From an uncultured Coriobacteriales bacterium (lineage in GTDB: Bacteria; Actinomycetota; Coriobacteriia; Coriobacteriales; Atopobiaceae), in contig CAMZCV010000074.1 of assembly GCA_947305035.1 (NCBI GenBank), positions 1-5,855 on the forward strand: a stretch of DNA of 5,855 nucleotides, read 5' to 3'. Shown piece by piece: positions 1 to 5,594 of this stretch. The notes under the pieces were generated by a model. It worked only from the letters and a program-made list of their open reading frames with translations. It was not told the DNA's origin and ran no database searches. Within the stretch, counting starts at the first letter, position 1. The number at the start of each line of letters is the position of its first letter. A program made the translations under genes and the position numbers.

Positions 1-28
1 CGGAGAAGATGTTGAATGCGAAGGACAT
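1..28 (-). CDS. Probable N-terminus of a divergent gene (cut by window edge)
   Basis: On the minus strand an ATG at 28-26 opens a frame reading MSFAFNIFS to the window edge. A good Shine-Dalgarno, GGGAGG, lies at 38-33 with four bases before the ATG. The nine codons are rich in C-ending forms (TTC, AAC, ATC, TTC), as in the clear genes of this window. An upstream in-frame ATG at 82-80 would add 18 residues but has no convincing SD. A weak minus promoter (GTGAAG at 90-85, TATGCT at 67-62, 17-base spacer) could serve it. Too little is visible to name a product. It could be a chance frame. Confidence 0.38.
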
Positions 29-85
29 GGACCCTCCCAACGGATGCTCGCATGTATTGATAGCATAGCCCAGCCCGCTCATGAC

Positions 86-114
86 TTCACACGCGATATA
101 CTTTCATGAATAGT
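86..114 (+). promoter_or_regulatory. Candidate promoter of the methyltransferase gene
   Basis: TTCACA at 86-91 matches the -35 consensus in five of six bases. AATAGT at 109-114 matches the -10 in four of six, with a 17-base spacer. Transcription would start near 121, giving a leader of roughly 55 bases. A nearby TATACT (97-102) is an alternative -10 but has no acceptable -35. The -35 overlaps a weak candidate -35 for the divergent minus-strand gene. Seen by eye only. Confidence 0.3.
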
Positions 115-164
115 AACGACACTGGAGATGTATTCCATCAAACCTGAACGCCGATGATGCCACC

Positions 165-170
165 GAGGAG
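165..170 (+). promoter_or_regulatory. Ribosome binding site that fixes the start at 175
   Basis: GAGGAG lies four bases before the ATG at 175. The in-frame ATGs at 154 and 157 have no SD in front of them, and starting there would place this SD inside the coding sequence. The spacing is short but the match is strong, so 175 is the preferred start. Confidence 0.7.
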
Positions 171-174
171 CAAC

Positions 175-1506
175 ATGGAGACCGGCAGCACCGCATATGA
201 AGTTGCAATCGAGCGCCTGAGCTATGGCGCCGATGCCGTCGCCCATCTCGAAGATGGCAAAACCGTGTTCGTTGCTGGCGGTGTTCCGGGAGACACGGTA
301 CGCATCGCAATCGACGAGAATCGCGATCGCTTCGCACGTGCGCACATCGTCGAGATTAAAGAGGCATCCGAGCATCGCGCTCAGCCCTCATGCCCGTTCT
401 CCGGAGTCTGCGGTGGATGCCCCTGGGCTAACATCAAACGCTCCTTCCAGCTCGAAGCAAAGCGATCGCTCGTGGTCGATGCGCTCGCGCGCATCGGCCG
501 CATGGGTTCGGAGCGTGCCGAATCCCTCGTCTCGGCTTGCGTGGATGTCGGCCCTGCACTGGGATATCGTAACAAGATCGAGCTCGATGCCGTCACCCGA
601 AAAGGAAAGACAGCCATCGGCATGCATGCCGCCGCGGGAGATGTCGTCAAGGTCGACGCATGCCCGCTCTTCGATGCGCCTACGAGGAAGGCCATCAAGG
701 CCCTGTCCGGCGCCCTGGGATTCCTCGCCGGATCGAACGACCTCAAACTCGAGCGTGTTGGCATCAGGAGATCCTCTCGCACCAAGGACAGCGAGGTGGC
801 GCTCTGGACAGAGGCAGGTCCCTTCCCCCGCAGCCATGTAGCCAAGGTCATTGGAGATGCGCTTCCCACCACATCGATCGTGCGCGTCATGATGAAAGGG
901 CCCAAGGCGGCACGAAAGGTTGCAGGCGTGGAATGCCTATCCGGCAAAGGCTTCTGGACCGAGAAGGTCTGCGGCGAGACCATGCACCTCTCCGCACCGT
1001 CCTTCTTCCAGGTGAACACGCACGGAGCCGAGCAGCTTGTATCGTGCGCGCTCAACGGCCTCGAGGTTGGCGTGAACGACGAGGCAATGGATCTCTACTG
1101 CGGTGCCGGCACATTCACGCTGCCGCTTGCACGATGCGCCGGCTTTGTCTCCGCGGTCGAATCATATGGACCCGCCGTTCGCGATCTGCGCCGCAACCTC
1201 GAGCGTGCAGGACTCGACAACGTCGATGCCATCGGAGGCGATGCGGGACTCGAGTTCCCCGACACCGATGCCGACGTCATCGTAGTCGATCCCCCGCGAG
1301 CAGGACTTGCCGAGGACGTGGTGGAGAAGCTCTCCGCCCAGCCCGCACGCGCTATCGCCTATGTGAGCTGCGACCCCGCGACCCTCGCCCGCGACCTCGC
1401 GCGATTCGAGCAGATTGGGGTCTTCTCCCCCGTCTCCATCACACCGCACGACCTCTTCCCGCAGACGTTCCACGTCGAAACGGTATCATTATTGAAGCGA
1501 CGCTAG
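175..1506 (+). CDS. rlmD: 23S rRNA (uracil-5-)-methyltransferase, RlmD/RlmCD (RumA) type
   Basis: This is a cytoplasmic SAM-dependent enzyme making 5-methyluridine in RNA, most likely 23S rRNA. With the start at 175 it is 443 residues, close to E. coli RlmD (433). Residues about 5-63 resemble a TRAM RNA-binding domain. C73-x5-C79-x2-C82 plus C163 (ACPLF) match the four ligands of the family's 4Fe-4S cluster. The methyltransferase core follows: SFFQVN (276-281), SAM-binding DLYCGAGTF (306-314), VDPPRAGL (371-378), the catalytic Cys in YVSCDPATLARDL (C399) and the general-base Glu in FHVETVSLL (E435). All key residues are intact. In Gram-positives one paralogue (RlmCD) may modify two 23S sites, so the target uridine (U747, U1939 or both, E. 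coli numbering) cannot be told from sequence. It is separated from the next gene by 33 bases without a terminator. Confidence 0.95.
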   Translation: METGSTAYEVAIERLSYGADAVAHLEDGKTVFVAGGVPGDTVRIAIDENRDRFARAHIVEIKEASEHRAQPSCPFSGVCGGCPWANIKRSFQLEAKRSLVVDALARIGRMGSERAESLVSACVDVGPALGYRNKIELDAVTRKGKTAIGMHAAAGDVVKVDACPLFDAPTRKAIKALSGALGFLAGSNDLKLERVGIRRSSRTKDSEVALWTEAGPFPRSHVAKVIGDALPTTSIVRVMMKGPKAARKVAGVECLSGKGFWTEKVCGETMHLSAPSFFQVNTHGAEQLVSCALNGLEVGVNDEAMDLYCGAGTFTLPLARCAGFVSAVESYGPAVRDLRRNLERAGLDNVDAIGGDAGLEFPDTDADVIVVDPPRAGLAEDVVEKLSAQPARAIAYVSCDPATLARDLARFEQIGVFSPVSITPHDLFPQTFHVETVSLLKRR

Positions 1507-1526
1507 CAGTTGGTTCAGCAAACTCC

Positions 1527-1532
1527 AAGGAG
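1527..1532 (+). promoter_or_regulatory. Ribosome binding site that fixes the start at 1540
   Basis: AAGGAG with a seven-base spacer precedes the ATG at 1540. The longer frame that opens with TTG at 1510 has no SD and would read through this site, so 1540 is the real start. This SD and the one before the methyltransferase share the nine bases AGGAGCAAC. Confidence 0.8.
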
Positions 1533-1539
1533 CAACGCA

Positions 1540-3342
1540 ATGCGCAAAGATCGCAAGAACATGGGCATCATCGCGCAGGTCGCGATCTTCTTCGTTCTCG
1601 CAGCGCTGCTCACCGGCATCATCTCCTTCTTCGCTCAACGCGAATACTCCGACAGGGCGGTCAAGCAGCGCATGGAGGAGGTCTCCCGAGAGATCACCGA
1701 CGTGGTGGAGATGTCCGTTGCAGAGTATCCCGCCCACGAATGGCTCATGCGCTACTGGTACCGGCACGCAGATGAGCTCGATATCGAGTACGACGTTCCC
1801 TTCGACCCCACCACGGAGACCGCGCAGAAGGAGCTGCTCTTCATCAGACGCCACCCCGATATCCCCATCAAGTACGCCACCACGCAGCAGCTCATCTCGA
1901 TTCCCCGCGAGGATCAGCAACTCTATGCCGAGATCACCTACTCGTGGCTCATCACGCGCCTCAACGAGATCAAGCTGTCCTACCACATGGACTTCCTGTT
2001 CGTGGTGATCTCCGACAAACCCTACGACACGCAATTCTTCCTGTTGAGCGCAGCTGACCCGGGAGCCAAGCGCGGAACCACCTATCTAGAGGTCTATCCC
2101 CTCGGAACCATCTCCACGGTGGGAGAAGACCAGCAGAACGCCATGACGAGCGCGCTCCGCTACAGCGAGCACCTTGCAGCAGCAGGCGACTACGTTGACT
2201 ATTACTCCTATCTCACCACCTTCGACAACCACGCGGTCTTCGTGGGCATCACGTACAGCGTCTCGCAGCTGAGGCAATCCATCTACGACGACGCGGGATC
2301 CTCTATCGTGCAGGCCATGATCTACCAGGCCATCCTTTCTGCACTTTGCCTGACGATGATCTTCTTCTTCGTGCTCCGACCCCTCAAGAAGGTGCAGAAG
2401 AGCATCAGGAGCTACACGGAGACCAAGGACAGCGAACGCATCTCGCGTGAGCTGAAGAACGATTTGAAGGGTATCGGGGCCCTTGCCATACGCGGCAACG
2501 AGATAGGCGAGCTCTCCGACGACTTCCTCAGCATGATGGACGAGATCGACGACTATGTGGTCAACATCGAGACGATGACCGCTGAGACCGAACGTATCAG
2601 CGCGGAACTCGACCTTGCCTCCAAGATCCAGGCCGCAGTCCTGCCGAGCTCCTTCCCCGCATTCCCCGGCCGCACCGAATTCGACCTCTACGCCTCGATG
2701 GATCCTGCCAAGGAGGTCGGCGGCGACTTCTACGACTTCTTCCTCATCGATGAGGACCATCTGTGCATCGAGATGGCCGACGTGTCTGGAAAGGGCGTCC
2801 CGGCCGCGCTCTTCATGATGATTTCCAAGTCGCTCCTCAAGACCAACGCCATGCAGGGCCTCTCCCCTGCCGAGATCCTCACGGTGGTCAACAAAAGCAT
2901 CTGCTCCAACAATCCCGAGAGCATGTTCGTCACCGTTTGGCTGGGCATCCTCGAGATCTCGACGGGCAAGCTCGTTGCAGCAAACGGCGGCCATGAGCGC
3001 CCCATCATCAGGCGCTCTGGAGGCCTCTTCGATGAATACGCCGACAAGCACGGCATCTTCGTCGGATGCATGGATATTGCCCGCTACAAGAACTATGAGC
3101 TGCAGCTCGAGCCCGGCGATAAGATCTTCCTCTATACCGATGGCGTTCCAGAGGCGAAGAACGCCAACGAGGAGCTCTTCCGTATCGAGAGAGCGCTTGA
3201 AGCCATGAACGCTGATCCCGAGGCATCTCCGCAGGAGGTGCTCGCCAACGTTCGATCCGCCGTTGATGCGTTCGTGGCAGGCGCCGAGCAGTTCGACGAC
3301 CTTACCATGCTCTGCCTCGAGTACAAGGGGACCGGCAAGTAG
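1540..3342 (+). CDS. Membrane sensor serine phosphatase, SpoIIE/RsbU (PP2C) family
   Basis: A 600-residue membrane receptor phosphatase. Transmembrane helix 1 is about 9-31, an extracytoplasmic sensor about 32-253, helix 2 about 254-279, then a HAMP-like linker about 280-340 (RPLKKVQ, then GNEIGELSDDF). An RsbU-type signalling helix ELDLASKIQAAVLPSSFP (356-373) leads into the SpoIIE/PP2C domain to the C-terminus. Metal-binding acidic motifs are present: VGGDFYDFF (D396), ADVSGKGVPAALF (D414), LYTDGVPEA (D534) and FDDLT (D586/D587), plus ANGGHERP (481-488). The domain therefore looks active. Family members dephosphorylate a phospho-Ser STAS anti-sigma antagonist and so free a sigma factor. The sensor has the hydrophobic strand pattern of Cache-like domains (FLFVVISDK 152-160, HAVFVGITYSV 231-241), but that fold is my inference and no ligand can be named. 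No kinase, STAS or sigma gene is adjacent. Probably co-transcribed with the methyltransferase gene. No terminator is visible after it. Confidence 0.93.
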   Translation: MRKDRKNMGIIAQVAIFFVLAALLTGIISFFAQREYSDRAVKQRMEEVSREITDVVEMSVAEYPAHEWLMRYWYRHADELDIEYDVPFDPTTETAQKELLFIRRHPDIPIKYATTQQLISIPREDQQLYAEITYSWLITRLNEIKLSYHMDFLFVVISDKPYDTQFFLLSAADPGAKRGTTYLEVYPLGTISTVGEDQQNAMTSALRYSEHLAAAGDYVDYYSYLTTFDNHAVFVGITYSVSQLRQSIYDDAGSSIVQAMIYQAILSALCLTMIFFFVLRPLKKVQKSIRSYTETKDSERISRELKNDLKGIGALAIRGNEIGELSDDFLSMMDEIDDYVVNIETMTAETERISAELDLASKIQAAVLPSSFPAFPGRTEFDLYASMDPAKEVGGDFYDFFLIDEDHLCIEMADVSGKGVPAALFMMISKSLLKTNAMQGLSPAEILTVVNKSICSNNPESMFVTVWLGILEISTGKLVAANGGHERPIIRRSGGLFDEYADKHGIFVGCMDIARYKNYELQLEPGDKIFLYTDGVPEAKNANEELFRIERALEAMNADPEASPQEVLANVRSAVDAFVAGAEQFDDLTMLCLEYKGTGK

Positions 3343-3371
3343 GAGTTCGCTGGACGCGTTTTCGGTCATTC

Positions 3372-3400
3372 TTCGAATCTCGTGTATAACTCGAAATTAT
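3372..3400 (+). promoter_or_regulatory. Candidate promoter region of the ferredoxin gene
   Basis: Two possible -10 boxes sit in this AT-richer stretch: TATAAC at 3385-3390 (weak -35 in 3361-3367) and AATTAT at 3395-3400, 17 bases from TTCGAA at 3372-3377. Neither has a strong -35. Short inverted arms TTCGA (3372-3376) and TCGAA (3391-3395) flank the first box and could be an operator. A start near 3400 would give a leader of about 60 bases. The 120-base gap and lack of an upstream SD-linked gene support a separate promoter. Confidence 0.33.
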
Positions 3401-3419
3401 GGGGTACACACATAGTGGG

Positions 3420-3440
3420 CTTGGGTAGCAGGAGCCCAAG
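3420..3440 (+). other. Hairpin in the ferredoxin leader, with SD-like loop
   Basis: CTTGGG (3420-3425) and CCCAAG (3435-3440) form a perfect six-pair stem around a nine-base loop that contains AGGAG. An alternative five-pair stem, GGGCT (3417-3421) with AGCCC (3433-3437), uses the same bases and excludes the first. There is no T-run directly after, so it is not a good intrinsic terminator. It sits about 10 bases upstream of the true SD (AGAGGA, 3451-3456). Function unknown. Confidence 0.4.
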
Positions 3441-3462
3441 AGTGTTTGAGAGAGGATTCACC

Positions 3463-3648
3463 ATGAAGGCTTTTGTCAATGAGGATTGCATCGGCTGCGG
3501 CCTGTGCGAGGGCACCTGCCCCGACGTGTTCACCATCGGGGATGACGGCCTCGCGTACGCCCTCGACGAGGATGTTCCCGAGGATCTCGAGGACGACGCC
3601 CAGAATGCAGCCGATGGCTGCCCCGTTTCCGCCATCGAGATCGGGTAA
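3463..3648 (+). CDS. Single-cluster [4Fe-4S] ferredoxin
   Basis: A 61-residue soluble electron carrier with low potential expected for its family. It donates or accepts single electrons for cytoplasmic redox enzymes; the partner is not shown by context. The start at 3463 is chosen because AGAGGA (3451-3456) lies six bases upstream and the protein then begins MKAFVNEDCIGCG, the usual family start. A longer frame from 3382 would add 27 unlikely residues. Cluster ligands are C9, C12, C15 and C53 (CIGCGLC and GCPVSAIEI). C19 (CPDVF) is the extra Cys of this motif. In relatives such as the Thermotoga ferredoxin that residue is disulfide-bonded to a Cys near position 43, but here no second free Cys exists. 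The middle (DEDVPEDLEDDAQ, 35-47) is very acidic. Only one CxxCxxC motif is present, so it is not a 2[4Fe-4S] clostridial type. Confidence 0.95.
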   Translation: MKAFVNEDCIGCGLCEGTCPDVFTIGDDGLAYALDEDVPEDLEDDAQNAADGCPVSAIEIG

Positions 3649-3664
3649 CGATCCGAACATAGTC

Positions 3665-3670
3665 TAGAAT
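3665..3670 (+). promoter_or_regulatory. Possible -10 box for maf, abutting the terminator
   Basis: TAGAAT matches the -10 consensus in five of six bases and ends immediately before the hairpin. A transcript from it would begin near 3677, inside the left arm of the hairpin, so the terminator could not form in that RNA. The -35 position (about 3641-3648) has no good match and no extended -10 is present, so this is tentative. Confidence 0.22.
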
Positions 3671-3705
3671 GAGGGAGCCGGAACACGCCGGCTCCCTCTT
3701 CGTTT
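3671..3705 (+). terminator. Rho-independent terminator after the ferredoxin gene
   Basis: GAGGGAGCCGG (3671-3681) and CCGGCTCCCTC (3688-3698) form a perfect 11-pair GC-rich stem with a six-base loop. TTCGTTT (3699-3705) follows as a short T-rich tract. It lies 22 bases after the ferredoxin stop and ends directly against the maf SD at 3706, so it may act as an attenuator for the downstream pair as well. Confidence 0.85.
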
Positions 3706-3715
3706 AAGGAATCCT

Positions 3716-4327
3716 ATGATCCTTGCTTCCCAATCACCCCGCCGTCGAGAGATCTTCGAGCGCGCGGGCTTCACGTTCATCGTCCATGCGGCCGATATCG
3801 ACGAGTCGCCGCTCGAGCACGAGGCCCCGCCGCAGATGGTCGAACGCCTCGCACGTACCAAGGCGCATGCCACCGTGCCCTTCGCACGCGAGATGGGAGA
3901 TAACCTCATCGTCGCCGCCGACACCATCGTGTGGTCGCCCGATGTGGGCGTGCTCGGCAAACCCTCCGACGACGCAGACGCCCTGCGTATGCTCACGCTC
4001 CTCTCGGGACGCACGCATTTCGTCACCTCCGGCGTGAGCATCATCCGCATCGACGGCGGCTCGACGATCGAGCACACCTTCCACGAGACAACAGACGTCA
4101 CATTCCATCTGGTATCAGATGCCTGCTTGCGTGCCTACGTGGCATCGGGAGAACCCCGCGACAAGGCTGGAGCCTACGCCATCCAGGGTCGCGGTGCCGT
4201 GCTCGTTAAATCGATCCGTGGCGACTACGACAACGTGGTCGGGCTGCCCCTTTCGCGTCTCGTGCGAGAGCTCAACGTGGTTTGCGATGATGAAAGCGAT
4301 TACGTCTTCGATGTATTGAGAGGCTGA
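3716..4327 (+). CDS. maf: Maf-family nucleotide pyrophosphatase (dTTP/UTP type)
   Basis: A 203-residue cytoplasmic house-cleaning enzyme that hydrolyses non-canonical or excess nucleoside triphosphates to monophosphate and pyrophosphate. Start: ATG 3716 with AAGGA (3706-3710) five bases upstream. Family motifs are all present: ASQSPRRREIF (4-14), the phosphate-binding loop; AADTIV with catalytic D69; LGKP with K82; SGRTHFVTSGV (97-107); DKAGAYAIQGRG (149-160); and GDYDNVVGLPL (169-179). The AYAIQG version of the fifth motif is that of the YhdE/B. subtilis Maf branch, which prefers dTTP, UTP and related pyrimidines. The YceF branch (7-methyl-GTP) differs there. Length is typical (about 190-210). 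The stop TGA (4325-4327) is one base from the next ATG, implying translational coupling. Some Maf proteins were linked to septum formation arrest; no division gene is nearby. Confidence 0.94.
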   Translation: MILASQSPRRREIFERAGFTFIVHAADIDESPLEHEAPPQMVERLARTKAHATVPFAREMGDNLIVAADTIVWSPDVGVLGKPSDDADALRMLTLLSGRTHFVTSGVSIIRIDGGSTIEHTFHETTDVTFHLVSDACLRAYVASGEPRDKAGAYAIQGRGAVLVKSIRGDYDNVVGLPLSRLVRELNVVCDDESDYVFDVLRG

Positions 4328-4328
4328 A

Positions 4329-5300
4329 ATGGCACACGCAATCGAATCCATCACCCAGATTCCCGGAATCTACGCCGGTAACAGCACCGACTCAGCCGCA
4401 GGAACCGGCTGCACCGTCATCGTCTGCCCTGCGGGAGCCACGGGCGGCGTAGATGTTCGCGGAGGTGCCCCCGCAACGCGCGAGACAGATCTTCTGCGCC
4501 CCGAGGAGACGGTTTCCGTCCTCCATGCCGTGGTGCTGTCTGGCGGAAGCGCATACGGCCTCTCAGCGTCCTGCGGCGTCGCCGAAGAGCTTGAGCGCCG
4601 CGGGATCGGCATCGATGTGGGGGTTGGCGTGGTGCCCATCGTCTCGGGTGCCTGCCTCTTCGACCTTGCCGTAGGCGATGCTTCGGTGCGCCCCACCTCG
4701 GTCGACGGTATCGAAGCCACCATGAACGCCCTCGATAATCCTGATATTCCGCTCGAGCGAGGCAACGTAGGAGCGGGAACGGGTGCGAGCGTGGGAAAGA
4801 TCGCGGGTCCCGAACGCAGCATGAAGACGGGCCTCGGCGAGGATGTCGAAATCTCGGGCAATCTCGTTTGCGGAGCGGTGACGGCCGTGAACGCCGTGGG
4901 CGACATCTTCGATCCGCAGACGCACGAGCCCATCGCAGGCGTTCTCGACGAGAGCGGGAACCTGCTCGCCGCTTCAAATGATATGCTCTGCGCGTTCCAG
5001 GCAACCATGCCGCTCTCGCGCACGAATACAACCATCAGCTGCGTCGTCACCAACGCGAGGCTTTCCAAGGCGGAGGCGACGAAGGTTGCCCAGATGTGCG
5101 CAGACGCCTATGCCCATGCTATCTCGCCCACGCACACCACCAACGATGGCGACACGGTCTTCGTGATGGCAACGGGCGAGATCGAAAGCATGGTCGACGT
5201 GGTCGCCGCGCTCTCGGTGCGAGCGCTCGAGCGTGCCATCGCCGATGCAGCGCGTTCAGCCACAAGCGCCTATGGCCTCAAGGCAGCCTGCGACCTGTAG
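4329..5300 (+). CDS. S58 (P1/DmpA/NylC-type) self-processing N-terminal-nucleophile peptidase
   Basis: A 323-residue member of the P1 peptidase family, which includes DmpA-type aminopeptidases and the nylon-oligomer hydrolase NylC. The precursor cleaves itself and the new N-terminal Thr or Ser is the nucleophile. The expected cut is N233|T234 in RTNTTISCVVTNARL, leaving chains of about 233 and 90 residues. The acidic pair D273 and D275 (NDGDTVFVMATG) lies 39 and 41 residues after T234, the same spacing as NylC T267, D306 and D308 as I recall them. GGSAYGLSA (72-80) and GNVGAGTGASVGK (145-157) are further family signatures. No signal peptide or membrane helix is evident, so it is probably cytoplasmic. 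Start: ATG 4329 with GAGAGG (4318-4323) five bases upstream, inside the end of maf. The physiological substrate is unknown: N-terminal D- or L-amino acids, beta-peptides or amides are possible from the family. Confidence 0.93.
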   Translation: MAHAIESITQIPGIYAGNSTDSAAGTGCTVIVCPAGATGGVDVRGGAPATRETDLLRPEETVSVLHAVVLSGGSAYGLSASCGVAEELERRGIGIDVGVGVVPIVSGACLFDLAVGDASVRPTSVDGIEATMNALDNPDIPLERGNVGAGTGASVGKIAGPERSMKTGLGEDVEISGNLVCGAVTAVNAVGDIFDPQTHEPIAGVLDESGNLLAASNDMLCAFQATMPLSRTNTTISCVVTNARLSKAEATKVAQMCADAYAHAISPTHTTNDGDTVFVMATGEIESMVDVVAALSVRALERAIADAARSATSAYGLKAACDL

Positions 5301-5310
5301 ATTCGCACGG

Positions 5311-5340
5311 AAAAGGGACAGGACGAGAACGTCCTGTCCC
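5311..5340 (-). terminator. Terminator between convergent genes (T-tract on minus strand)
   Basis: GGGACAGGAC (5315-5324) and GTCCTGTCCC (5331-5340) form a perfect 10-pair stem with a six-base loop. Read on the minus strand the stem is followed by TTTT (5314-5311), making it an intrinsic terminator for the miniprotein gene whose stop is 37 bases upstream. On the plus strand no T-run follows (CCGAGT), but the stem lies just after the S58 peptidase stop and may still help end that transcript. Confidence 0.75.
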
Positions 5341-5377
5341 CCGAGTCGCTCAAGAGAAGCGTTATATGAGAATGAAT

Positions 5378-5512
5378 CTATGCGCCGAAAGCGTCGCCCG
5401 CGAAGGGAACGTAATGGTAGTCGGCCTCGGAGGTCTCAGGCGCCTTCGAGGGAACTGCAGAGAGAACGGCTCCGGTAACGACAACACTTGCGATGAAGAG
5501 AACAACTGCCAT
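5378..5512 (-). CDS. 44-residue single-span membrane or exported miniprotein
   Basis: Not recognised as a known family. The minus-strand ATG at 5512-5510 opens a 44-codon frame ending in TAG at 5380-5378. Residues about 2-20 (AVVLFIASVVVTGAVLSAV) form one hydrophobic segment with no charged residue; the tail (PSKAPETSEADYHYVPFAGD and a final AFGA) is polar and acidic. This could be a small membrane protein, or an exported peptide cut near A19 or A24, although neither site is a good signal-peptidase match and the N-terminus lacks the usual lysine or arginine. Support for expression: an SD-like AGAGGG nine bases upstream, a candidate promoter at 5594-5564, and a terminator with T-tract 37 bases past the stop. 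Codons favour C and G at third positions in the latter half. An in-frame TTG further upstream is a less likely start. Confidence 0.62.
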   Translation of the reverse strand: MAVVLFIASVVVTGAVLSAVPSKAPETSEADYHYVPFAGDAFGA

Positions 5513-5563
5513 TGAAATACACCCTCTATCCTGCAACGTAACAGAATGGAAATATCGACCGCA

Positions 5564-5594
5564 GCTATACTAGCACTTTAAATATTTAAGTAAA
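5564..5594 (-). promoter_or_regulatory. Candidate promoter of the miniprotein gene
   Basis: On the minus strand TTTACT (5594-5589; four of six to the -35) and TAGTAT (5572-5567; four of six to the -10) are 16 bases apart. TATAGC at 5569-5564 is an overlapping alternative -10. The stretch is the most AT-rich in the window. Transcription would start near 5560, giving a leader of about 48 bases. The -35 overlaps the end of the preceding terminator. Confidence 0.4.
5578..5589. repeat. Perfect 12-base palindrome in the miniprotein promoter
   Basis: TTAAATATTTAA is a perfect AT-only palindrome lying between the candidate -35 and -10. Slightly wider, CTTTA (5576-5580) and TAAAG (5591-5595) also form inverted arms. 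It could be an operator, or simply part of the T-rich tail of the neighbouring minus-strand terminator. Confidence 0.45.

Noticed and set aside
2..109. Plus-strand open frame from the left edge to TGA at 107-109, possibly the end of an upstream gene
   Set aside because: Codon choice is mixed and unlike the clear genes of the window, no terminator follows, and it overlaps the better-supported minus-strand start and SD.
103..110. TTCATGAA palindrome in the methyltransferase upstream region
   Set aside because: Eight-base palindromes are common by chance and it has no second copy nearby.
1507..1539. Possible separate promoter for the phosphatase gene
   Set aside because: The 33-base gap has no -10/-35 pair I can support and no terminator precedes it. 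Co-transcription with the methyltransferase gene is simpler.
660..1775. 371-codon plus-strand frame overlapping the methyltransferase and phosphatase genes
   Set aside because: It is arginine-rich, crosses two well-supported genes in another frame and has no SD or family motif. It is a frame shadow.
2086..3369. 427-codon open frame on the minus strand, antisense to the phosphatase gene
   Set aside because: The plus-strand frame has unambiguous PP2C motifs and an SD. Long antisense frames are expected opposite GC-rich genes with strong third-position bias, and the antisense product shows no recognisable motif.
5096..5515. 139-codon plus-strand frame over the end of the S58 gene and the convergent region
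   Set aside because: It overlaps the conserved C-terminus of the S58 peptidase out of frame, reads through a terminator hairpin, and has an Arg/His/Cys-rich composition typical of a shadow. The minus-strand 44-codon frame explains this region better.
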